A stretch of DNA of 64,000 bases from Dugong dugon. Taxonomy: Eukaryota; Chordata; Mammalia; Sirenia; Dugongidae. Below the pieces are notes generated by a model. That model was not told the DNA's origin, did not search any database, and saw nothing but the letters and a program-made list of their open reading frames with translations. The stretch's first letter is position 1; the number at the start of each line of letters is the position of its first letter. The stretch covers positions 126,712,714 to 126,776,713 of the forward strand of contig CM057460.1 in assembly GCA_030035585.1 (NCBI GenBank), read 5' to 3'. Below are positions 11,401 through 19,897 of the stretch, in pieces. Position numbers and translations under genes: made by a program.

Positions 11401-12332
11401 TTGATTTTGTCCCTTCTTTTTGGTGTGTGCGTCTGTTGCTATAAATTGTCCTGTGAGGACTGCCTTTGCTGTGTCCCAGAGGTTTAGGTATGATGTGTTT
11501 TCATTCTCATTTGATTCTAGGAAGTTTTTGATTCCCTCTTTGATTTCCATTACCCAGTGTTTTTTAAGCAAAGTGTTATTCAGTTTCCATGTATTTGATT
11601 TTTTTTCTTTGTTCTTTCTGTTACTAATTTCTACTTAGATGGTTTTGCGATCAGAGAAGATAGTTTGTATTATCTCAGTGTTTTGGATTTTGTTGAGGGT
11701 TGCTTTGTTTATTCTGGACAAAGATGTGGTCTATTCTAGAGAACATTCCACATGTGTTGGAAAAGAATGTGTACTTTGCTGCTATTGGATGGAGTGTTCT
11801 GTATATGTCTCTGAGGTCAGGTTGGTTGATTGAGGCCTTTAGATCTTCTGTATCTTTGTTGAGTTTCTTTCTAGATGTTCTGTCCTTTACCAAGAGTGGT
11901 GTGTCAAAGTCTCCTACTATTGTGGAACTTTCAATTTCTCTTTTCAGTGCTATTAGAGTTTGTTTCATGTGATTTGGAGCCCTGTCACTGGATGCGTAGA
12001 TTTTTATTATGTTTATGTCCTCATGGTTCATTGTCCCTTTAATCATTATACAGTGTCCTTCCTTTTCTTTTACGGTGGATTTTGTTTTAAAGTCTTTTTT
12101 ATCTGAGGTTAGTTTTGCCGCTCCTGCTCTTTTTTGTTGCTGTTTGCTTGATATATTTTTTCCAATTCTTTGATTTTTAATATATATATGTCTTTGTTTC
12201 TAAGGTGTGTCTTTTGTAGTCAGGATATTGTTTTTTTCTGACCATTCTGTCACTTTTTGTCTCTCTGTGGGTGCAGTTAAGCCATTTACATTCAGTGTCA
12301 TTATTGATTAGGTGTGAGTTGATTGCTGTCAT
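8494..12332 (-). pseudogene. L1 ORF2 (endonuclease-reverse transcriptase), degenerate
   Basis: The span of about 1,280 codons equals a normal L1 ORF2. The start (ATG near 12332) leads into an NVNGL segment after a frameshift. The endonuclease part at 11675-12046 keeps the RIDHIFV motif, but the GDFNTP catalytic Asn is Asp (codon 11903-11905). The RT palm keeps FADD (10230-10241). The QKGKRSW thumb-side segment lies within 9647-9901 and the [10 protein letters not shown]-terminus within 8494-8685. Several stops and frameshifts separate the pieces. The intact protein would nick DNA and prime reverse transcription from the target. Confidence 0.9.
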
Positions 12333-12715
12333 TTTGTAGTGCCTTTTTTTGTGGTGCTGACATTTTCTTTGTTCCTCTTACTCTCCTATGCTGAATTGCT
12401 TTTGTTTGTGGATTTTTTTGTTTTTTTCTTTCTTTCATTTTTGTAGATTTTGTGTTTACTGAGTTTTTTGTTTTTCTTCTTCATTTTGATGAGTAGATTT
12501 GTTAACTTACTTTGTGGTTACCTTGAAATTTACTTCTTTCTTCCTATGTTTAAACCAGTGTTTTATTACTTGGTAACTCCTTGACCTCTCCATATGAAAG
12601 TTCTATACCTACGCCATTTTTTCCCTCTTTTATTGTTCTGACGTTGTTATTTACAGATCGAACTCTCTGGTTCCCTGTTATAAATGTTTTAGTTTTATCA
12701 CTGGGAGTTCATTAT

Positions 12716-13730
12716 CTAGGTTAGTATCTGGCTGATACTGTCTTATGTGCTAGATTCAGGCTGTTGTCTGATGTTGTTCGTTCTCTAACTGAAGAACGTC
12801 CTTTAAAAATTCATGTTTAAGTTTGGTTTCGTTTTTACATATCCCTTTAATTTCTGTTTATCTGGAAATGTCCTAATTTTGCCATCATATATGAGTGAGC
12901 AGTTTGCAGGATATGTTCTTCTTGGTTGGCAGTTTTTTCTTTCAAGATTTTATATATGTCATCCCATTGCCTTCTTGCCTGCATGATTTCAGCTGAGTCA
13001 TCAGAACTTAGTCTTACTGTTTCCCCTCTGTAGGTGACTTTTCCTTTTTCTCAAGCTGCTCTCAGGATTCTTTCTTTGTCTTTGGCTTTAGCAAGTGTGA
13101 TTATATCTTGGTGTTTTTCTTTTGTGGTCTATCCTATATAGGGTTCATGGAGCTTCTCGGATGGTCAGCTTTTCATCTTTCAAGACATTAGGGAAGTTTT
13201 CTGTCAGCAAATCTTCAATGATCCTCTCTGTGTTTTCCATTTTCTCCCCTAGTCTGAAACTCCAATCACATCCACATTTTTGCTTTTGATTGTATCCCAC
13301 ATTGTTCTCAGGGTTTATTCATTTTTCTTCATTCTTTTCTCTGGTTTTTCCTCAAAGTGGTGTCCAAGGATTTATCTTCAATTTCGCTGATCCTGGCTTC
13401 CATTGTTTCACATTTCCTCCTAAAACCAATTGCACTGTCAATTTCTGATACCTTGTTTGTCTTTTGGATTTCTAATTGCTGTTTTTGTATGATTTCTAGT
13501 TGTTTATTTATTTTGACATTTTTTCTTATTATTTTCCTGAATTCTTCCATTCTTCTGTCTGTATTTTCCATGATTTTGTCCATTTTTTCCTTATTTTTGT
13601 CTGAATTTTTCTTCATCTATTGGAGAACCCTGAATATTAGAGTTTTGAATTCCCTGTCAGGTAGTTCCAGTGCCTTTTCTTCTATCAGAAGGTCATGTGA
13701 TGTCTTATTTTGATGGCTTCCTGGAGCCAT
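12716..13730 (-). pseudogene. L1 ORF1 (RNA-binding chaperone), degenerate
   Basis: About 338 codons, the usual ORF1 length. From the ATG near 13730 the reading gives an N-terminal LPDREFKT motif typical of L1 ORF1. A coiled-coil-rich part follows at 13616-13329 (95 open codons, rich in K, E, I and Q at heptad spacing). The C-terminal RNA-binding part has an ERILRAA..KGKVTYRGETVRLS segment and an SAEIMQARRQWDDIYKILKEK segment, at about 13090-12930. Stops and frameshifts are scattered. The intact protein trimerises and coats L1 RNA. Confidence 0.85.
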
Positions 13731-15898
13731 CCTCTTCTGTTTTTTTATATGTTTTGATATTGTCTGCTCTCTCTGGGACATTCAGGAATTATTTTCTTTG
13801 TTTATTTGCTGTAGGTTTGGTTGTTTCTTACTGCTTTTTTATTTGGTTATGTTTGAGCAGGCAGGCGGAGTGTGTTTTGTTGCTTGCTCGCCTGTGGGCA
13901 CGATACTTCTCACCCACCTTGTCCAGGTGAGCAGGGTCAGTCACTCAGATATGGTGCAGCAGGGCAGGTCCAGTGGGGGTGGAGGGGCAGGGATGGCTAT
14001 TTTGCAGCACGAACTGAGGGTGACGGGGTGGGTCTGGGGGGCGGTGCAGCACAGTGTTCGGGGGAGCACGTTAGTATCTCTCGGGGCATGGCACTTGGTG
14101 TATGGTCCAGATAAGCAGGAGGTAAAGGAGAGGATGTGATATGCAGAGCTAAGAGTATGGATGAAAGAAGGGAGAAATAAAAGCAAAAACAGAAAAGAAA
14201 AAAAAGTAAATAAAATGGCGATGCAGTAGGATTTGGAGAGTCGGGGTAGGGCAGACCTGGCCAGGCCATGTGCTTGTGGCTCTCTAGCCGAGTGGTATGG
14301 CTCAGCCTGTCGAGAACCGGCATGGGTGGTGCATGGGGCTAGGTGGGTGGGAGAAAGAAAAGAAAGAGAGAAGAAACCAACAGTCAAACAAATGAATAAA
14401 ATAAATAAATAAAAAATAAAATAAAAACAGCAACAAAAAAAAAATATGATGGTGAGGGAGCCAGCTATTGGGCGCGAGGTGGAATTGGGGTGGCAGTGAG
14501 CTGATTGATGTCTCTCTTGCCATGTGGCACGGCATGGCCCATCAAGAATGGGCAGAGGCAATGCAGGGCCTAGGTAGGTGGGAGAAGGAAAAGGAGAAGT
14601 AGAAAGATAAATAGAAAATATGGCACTGAGGGAGTCAGCCTGTGGGGGCAGTACAGACCCTGGGGAGGCCTTGTGCCAGAGGCCCTCCAGCTAAGTGGTA
14701 CAGCACAGCCTACCAAGAAGTTGAGGACAGTGTACAGGGCTGAGTGGACGAGAGAAAGGTAAGGAAGGAAGGGAGAGAGAAAGAGAGGAAAAACAAACGA
14801 ACAAAAAACGATAAGTAAATAAATAAAATGGTGCCGAGGGAGTTGGTTGGTTCCAGTAGCTCAGAACCAGGGAGGCCACATGCAGTGATTCTCCAACCGA
14901 GCTGTGCAGCACAGCCCCTCCAGAGGGGTGGGGGAAGTGCACAGGGCTGGGTGGGTGGGAGAAAGGACGGGAGAGAGAGAAGAAACAGAAAAAAAGAAGA
15001 AGAAAAAGAAAAGAACTAAGCAAACAAACCAAAAAATTACAGTCTGTCAAGAAGAAGAGGGGATGGCACATGGAGCTGGCTTGGTGGGAGACAGGAAAGG
15101 AAGGAAGGGGGAGACAGAGAAGGAACAAGGAAAAGCTAAAAAATATATATATCTATATATATCAGAAAGCAAACAAACAAATAAAAATACAAACCAATTA
15201 AATAAAAAACAAAAACATGGCACTGAAGGGGCTGGCCTGTGGGAGCAGGGTAGACTCCAGTAGCAGTGAGCTGTTGTCTCTGGCTGAGCAATTTCAGCTT
15301 GGAAAGGGGTGGAAGAAGCATAGAGGAAAGAACAGTGGGGGGATGGGAAAGCATGTATCCCTGGTAACCAGCTGCTCTGTCTCCTGCTAGGAGCTCAGTG
15401 GAGTTGCCTTCCTGTACTCCCTGTCCACAGTCCTTGGTGGCTGAGGTCTAAGATAGTGAATCCCGGCAGCAGTGAGCTGGTAGCTCTCCGGCCGAGTGAC
15501 CGTGGCCCGTTGGAAAGTGGCAGAGGCCTCATACAGGGAAGAAGGGTGGAGGGTGGGAAAGCATGTGTCCCTCGTTACTGGGTACTCTGTCCCTGTTGGG
15601 AGCTCCATGAAGTTGCCTTCCTGTGCTCCCTGTCTGCATTCTTTGGTGGCTGTAGTTCAAAATGGCCAATCTGGCCACATTGCTAGTAGGGGACCTCCAC
15701 TCCATAGCTCTCCTCGTTCTCTGTTCTCTGGCAGTTTCTTATTCCATTTGATGTATGATCGAGTGCTTTATTCCTTCATTTTGTGCTTAGGGTTCCAGGA
15801 TTGACATTTCGTATCAGTTTTCTTAGTTTTTCAGGTGTTTGCTGCAGGGGGACGGCATGGTGCTTCTGCCTGTAGCGCCATGTTGGCCCTGCCTCCTC
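13731..15898 (-). promoter_or_regulatory. L1 5' UTR (internal promoter region)
   Basis: 2.17 kb separate the ORF1 start from the 5' end, much longer than the roughly 0.9-kb human L1 5' UTR. The outermost sense bases include gccaacatggcgctac near 15870-15890, similar to the YY1-type CAANATGGCG site near the start of other L1 promoters. The interior is GC- and purine-rich with tandem monomers. Promoter function is inferred from position and family knowledge. Confidence 0.75.
13970..15660 (-). repeat. Tandem degenerate monomers in the L1 5' UTR
   Basis: Repeating blocks of roughly 170-230 bp begin near 14216, 14448, 14620, 14827 and 15217, with a partial one near 15040 and a diverged one before 14216. 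On the plus strand each runs atggc/gatg then gagggagt, a cagtggggg or ggaggcc part, a ctccagccgagtggtacagc part, then gcagggctgggtgggtgggaga, and ends in a purine/A-rich tract. A second duplication with a period of about 207 bp covers 15300-15440 and 15510-15650 (gggaaagcatgt and gttgccttcctgt blocks). Confidence 0.82.
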
Positions 15899-16552
15899 AT
15901 TGAACATATTTTCAGTAGCTGCTTTGAATTCTTTTCTCTGCTAAACTCAGTATCTGAGCCCACTTAGAGTCATTTCTGTTGACTGCCTTTTTTCCTGAGT
16001 ATAAGTAATGCTTTCCTGTTTCTTTGCACGTCTAGGAATTTCTGGTTGAAAACTGGAATTTATAGATTATGTGTTGAAGTGACTAACTTCTGTCATATTC
16101 TTTTGGGGACCTTGGTTTCTTGTTCTAGTAGGCAGTTATCTTGCTTGGATTGAAACTGCAAACTTTGCCTCCCCTGTAGTATACAGCTTTTAGTTTCCCA
16201 TTGATGCCTTTTTAGCCTGAACTTTTATAGATTTTCCTTGTGCCTGCAAAATTTGGCACTTAACCAGAGGATTTGGGCAAAGATGGGACTCACCCTCTCT
16301 ATTGTTTCTTTGCTTCTGAGGGTTCCCTCCTAATTGACAGCTGCTCTGCTGGCTTTGGGCTCTGTATTCTGACACTTTAAGCCTCTCCAGATTCATCTTT
16401 CTACCACTCAAGCTGCAAAATGATTGATGAATGCATTCAGTTAATAGAAGCATCACAACTTCACAAACCTGGTGTTTTCCTCTTCCTGCTTTTTCACCTG
16501 TCTTCCTTGCTTATGCATGATTTAGCTCTCAGCCAGTGATTTGTGAGGCATA
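15899..16552 (-). mobile_element. Old L1 5' region, fragment 3
   Basis: Continuation of the old antisense L1 after the 8.5-kb insertion, starting at the second TSD copy attgaacat. Phrases such as ttctggttgaaaactgg at about 16041 are typical of the far 5' part of old L1M elements. Confidence 0.6.
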
Positions 16553-16564
16553 TGTTCTGAATTT

Positions 16565-16767
16565 AGGAGTCCTGGTGGCACAGTGGTTAAGTGCTCAGCT
16601 GCTAACCAGAAGGTTGGTGATTCAAACCCACCAGCCGCCCCTCAAGAGAAAGATGTGGCAGTCTGCTTTTGAAAGATTACAGCCTTGGAAACTATGAGGC
16701 AGTTCCACTGTCTCTGTAGGGTTGCTATGAGTTGGAATCGACTAGTGGACAGTGTGTTGGGTTTTTG
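16565..16767 (+). mobile_element. AfroSINE (long form)
   Basis: Full order: ggagtcctggtggcacagtgg head with an A-box-like tggcacagtgg, a B-box-like gattcaaaccc, a middle segment with gagaaagatgtggcagtctgc, a body with gttgctatgagttggaatcg, and a T-rich tail. The 12-bp perfect TSD tgttctgaattt lies at 16553-16564 and 16768-16779. It sits in old L1 sequence. Confidence 0.95.
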
Positions 16768-16779
16768 TGTTCTGAATTT

Positions 16780-17170
16780 GAGTCTCGTTTTTTCTGAGGT
16801 TGGCATGCTGCCAAGATTTTCTCTTTAAATTTTCAGCTGCTTTTACAGCTTCAAACTCTAATTTCTAGCACCTTTAGATAGTAAGGCTGTGTTTTTTTCC
16901 TCCTCCATTTTTTGCAGCCTTAGCTGTGAAGCTTGGTCAGTATCCTTGGGCCAGTAAGCCATGAACTCTCAATTTTTACTCCTTCTGCTTTCATTTTTCA
17001 AAATTAAACTCTCTTCAAGCTTATGTCTGCTTTTGAATGTTTTTCAGTGGCTTTAAATCATTTTTTGTTTGTTTTAATCTAGTTTTTTTTATTGTTATCT
17101 CTGAGGTTTCATGTAACCACTTCACTCCTCCACTAGTACCAGAAGTTGAACTGCTTCATCTCTTTTGATT
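16780..17170 (-). mobile_element. Old L1 5' region, fragment 4 (weak)
   Basis: Antisense pyrimidine-rich text with the ttttcagctgcttttac phrase (about 16839) resembles the far 5' end of old L1 elements. The boundary with unique DNA is unclear. Confidence 0.4.
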
Positions 17171-17395
17171 TTAAATAGTACATTAAAAATAAGACCTCAA
17201 AACATCCAATAAAATTTTAGTGAAGTTTTTCAATATTAACTTATACCCGAACTCTTCCAAGTTCATGTTTACAGTTTATGCTTCTCTCTCTCTCTTTTTT
17301 TTTTTTTAAAGGACAGAAAATCTACGTTTTAACTGATGGGTTCTTCTCAGTTTTTGTTAATTGTGTTTTGTTTTATTTTTTAAATAGTGGATTTA

Positions 17396-17530
17396 AAGTC
17401 CCTCAGCTGTTAACCAAGAGGTCGGCAGTTCAAATCCTCCAGCTGCTCCTTGGAAACCTATGGGGCAGTTCTACTCTGTCCTATAGGGTTGCTATGAGTC
17501 AGAATTGACTCAATGGCAATGGGTTTGTGT
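17396..17530 (+). mobile_element. AfroSINE (short form, 5'-truncated)
   Basis: It starts inside the tRNA-like head (cagctgttaaccaagaggtc), then follows ctccttggaaacc, tggggcagttctactctgtcc and atgagtcagaattgactc. A C-rich low-complexity run (17531-17560) replaces the usual tail. No clear TSD was found. Confidence 0.85.
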
Positions 17531-17560
17531 CCCCCCCACCCCCCACCCCACCCCGCACTG
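17531..17560. repeat. C-rich low-complexity tract
   Basis: About 30 bases, nearly all C with A interruptions, directly at the 3' end of the preceding SINE. Confidence 0.9.
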
Positions 17561-17722
17561 TTGTCAGATTTCTAGGCATTTGATTGGAAAATAGTTTGGC
17601 ATTGGAGTTGGTGAAGCTATTGAGGAACTTAGATTTTTTTTTTTTTAATTACAAATATTTAGATTTTCTCAAAGGAATATTTTATTCACAGTTGTTGTTT
17701 AACACTCTGTTCTATTGTAAAC

Positions 17723-18242
17723 TGTCGTGGATTGAATTATGTCCCTCAAAAAATGTGTGTGCCAATTTCGCTGGGCCATGATTCCCGATATTGTGTGGTT
17801 GTCCTCCATTTTGTGATTGTAATTTTATGTTAAAGAGGATTAGGGTGGGATTTATAACACTCTTATTAAGGTCACATCCTTGATCCAATGTAAAGGAGTT
17901 TCCCTGGGGTGTGGCCTGCACCACCTTTTATCTTACAAGAGATAAAAGGAAAGGGAAGCAAGCAGAGAATTGGGGACCTCATACCACCAAGAAAGCGGTG
18001 CGGGGAGCAGAGCACATCCTTTGGGCCTGAGGTTCCTGCACAGAGAAGCTCCTAGTCCGGGGGAAGATTGATGACAATGAGGACCTTCCTCCAGAGCGGA
18101 AGGAGAGAGTAATCCTTCCCCTGGAGCTGACGCCCTGAATTTGGACTTCTAGCCTACTAGCCTGTGAGAAAATAAATTTCTCTTTGTTAAAGTCATCCAG
18201 TTGTGGTATTTCTGTTATAACAGCACTGGGATGACTAAGACA
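17723..18242 (+). mobile_element. Solo LTR, MaLR (MLT1-like), 520 bp
   Basis: Begins TG (tgtcgtggattgaattatg) and ends CA (gatgactaagaca). It has an LTR-type polyadenylation signal, aataaa, near 18172 and a ctagcctactagcctgtgag block like MLT1 LTR 3' ends. The flanks taaac (17718-17722) and taagc (18243-18247) match at 4 of 5 bases, as expected for an old 5-bp TSD. There is no internal retroviral sequence on either side. A second member lies at 43172-43655. Confidence 0.85.
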
Positions 18243-18941
18243 TAAGCTAACCCATTTATATATTTCCCTCAGTGCCTCACATTGTACCTAATACACACTC
18301 AGAATTTACTGAATTGTTTTATTGGTATAAGCCAATAAAACAACATTGATGTTCTTTGTATTTCCTGTGGATTAATATCCCTGTTTACATGTGGGAATGT
18401 GCTTTCTCTGATAAGAGCAGATGCTTTAGCTACCTCTGTTTTTGACTACTCTTTAAATATAATTTCATAGAATTACTGAGTTTTAAAGCTGGAAGGGAAA
18501 TAGGTGATTCATACTGCTACTCACCATTGTATACCCCCCAATGCCTGAGCACACTGTCTGTTCAATAATAGGCATTCAGTTTATTAAATGCTTGCATGAA
18601 AGTCAAAAGTTTTTTTTTACAAATAGTTCAGCTTAAGCTATAGAGTCTGTGGTGGAAAATAAACCTTTAAAATGTAATTGATTTTTATCTTGCCTTGTAT
18701 TTTAAATGTAGCCATAAATTTATTTTGCTGCTATTAAATATAGCATTCAGTATGTGATATTAGACTGTAAATGTGTCCTAAAAATTCAGATGCTAATGTT
18801 CCAGACCTCTTGTCAACAGAAATTTTGTCTTGGTTAAAGGTGAAATTTATCATTTTTAAATGATTGTACATAAACTAGTTTGACCATTTTGTATTTGGTC
18901 TTCTCATTCATGACATTTTGTATTATGTATGCTTATCATTA
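18243..18941. other. Mostly unique sequence
   Basis: AT-rich. A stretch near 18470-18605 has weak L2/MIR-like phrases (aggcattcagtttattaaatg) but is too diverged to call. No gene seen. Confidence 0.45.
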
Positions 18942-18953
18942 TCTGAAAGCAGA

Positions 18954-19291
18954 GAATACCAGAAAGATGTTTACCTGTGTTTTATTGACTATGCAAAGGC
19001 ATTAAACTGTGTGGATCATAACAAGTTATGGGTAACATTTGAAAGACTGGGAATTCCAGAACATTTAATTGTGCTCATGAGGAACGTGTTTGAACAGAAC
19101 AAGGGAATATGGCATGATTTAAAGTCAGGAAAGGTGTGTGTCAGGGTTGTATCCTTTCACCATACTTAATCTATATGCTGAGCAAATAATCCGAGAAGCT
19201 GGACCATATGAAGAAGAATGTGGCATCAGGATTGCAGGAAGACTCATTAACAACCTGCGATATGCAGATGACGTAACCTTGCTTGCTGAGT
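18954..19291 (+). pseudogene. RTE reverse-transcriptase palm remnant
   Basis: The reading gives YQKDVYLCFIDYAKALN, a LGIPEHLIVLMRN segment and KGIWHDLKSGKV. After a frameshift comes CILSPYLFNLYAEQIIREAG, then a RYADDVTLLAE segment with an intact YADD catalytic box at 19261-19272 and a stop soon after (19291). The open N-terminal frame extends to 19169. Confidence 0.83.
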
Positions 19292-19351
19292 AAAGAGGAC
19301 TTGAAGTACTTACTGATGAAGGTCATAGACTACAGCCTTCAGCATGGATTA

Positions 19352-19461
19352 CCGTATTTTCACCAATAACATGCCCACAGCGTTTCTAGGAAAACAACAC
19401 ACTAGGGGGTTGTATGGTTGCCGGAAAATGTATAGTGTGTGCTATTTGCATAAAAATATGG
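19352..19461. mobile_element. 110-bp palindromic TIR element (MITE-like) inside RTE
   Basis: The ends are imperfect inverted repeats: ccgtattttcaccaataac on the left, against ccatatttttatgcaaatag as the reverse complement of the right end. It is bounded by TA at 19350-19351 and 19462-19463. Comparison with uninterrupted RTE at about 45045 shows one TA at this point, so the TA is duplicated by insertion. That fits a Tc1/mariner-type target. It has no coding capacity. Confidence 0.75.
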
Positions 19462-19897
19462 TACTCTTTAACATTAAAAAAAAAAAAATTTCACAACTGG
19501 ACCAGTAAGCAACATCATGATAAATGGAGAAAATATTGAAGTTGTCTCCAGGATTTCATTTTACTTGGATCCATAATCAACGTCCATGGATGCAGCAGTC
19601 AGGAAATCAAATGACATACTGCATTGGGCAAATCTGCTGCAAAAGACCTCTTTGAAGTGTTAAAAAGCAAAGATGTCACTCTGAGAACTAAGGTGCACCT
19701 GACCCAAGCCATGATATTTTCAGTTGCCTCACATGCATGGGAAACCTGGACAATGAATAAGGAAGACCGGAGAAAAATTGATGCCTTTGAGTTATGATGT
19801 TGGTGAAGAATATTGAATATATCATGGAAGAATGAGCAAATCTGTCTTGGAGAAGTACAGCCAGAATGCTCCTTAGAAGTGAGTATGGTGATTTCAT

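Larger units (their letters stand above)
7411..15898 (-). mobile_element. Full-length L1 LINE, 8.5 kb, antisense
   Basis: Both ends are present: a T8 run at 7411-7418 (the poly-A tail on the minus strand) and a GC-rich 5' end at 15898. The 9-bp TSD attgaacat lies at 7402-7410 and 15899-15907. The order on the minus strand is 5' UTR with tandem monomers (15898-13731), ORF1 (13730-12716), an inter-ORF region of about 380 bp, ORF2 (12332-8494) and a 3' UTR of about 1.08 kb (8493-7411, including a 163-bp AfroSINE). The ORFs carry multiple frameshifts and stops, so the copy is dead. The host site is an older L1. Confidence 0.93.
18942..19897 (+). mobile_element. RTE/BovB-type LINE fragment, sense
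   Basis: It covers the RT palm through most of the C-terminal region and matches the reverse complement of 2850-2010 in copy B. It is 5'-truncated at about 18942. It lacks the RTE 3' end, stopping near 19897, which is unusual for a LINE insertion and suggests later deletion. A 110-bp palindromic element interrupts it at 19352-19461. Confidence 0.87.

Noticed and set aside
13941-14561. 206-codon minus-strand frame rich in Phe, Ser, Leu and Pro
   Set aside because: It lies wholly in the purine/pyrimidine-rich monomer array of the L1 5' UTR. Low-complexity composition explains the open frame, and no domain is visible.
14691-15128. 145-codon minus-strand frame
   Set aside because: Same cause: biased composition in the L1 5' UTR monomers.
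13970-15660. Spaced repeats considered as a CRISPR-like array or satellite
   Set aside because: Blocks are long, degenerate and positioned exactly in an L1 5' UTR. No short direct repeats with unique spacers.
16575-16625. tRNA-like A and B boxes
   Set aside because: They belong to the AfroSINE head. No cloverleaf of a real tRNA gene follows.
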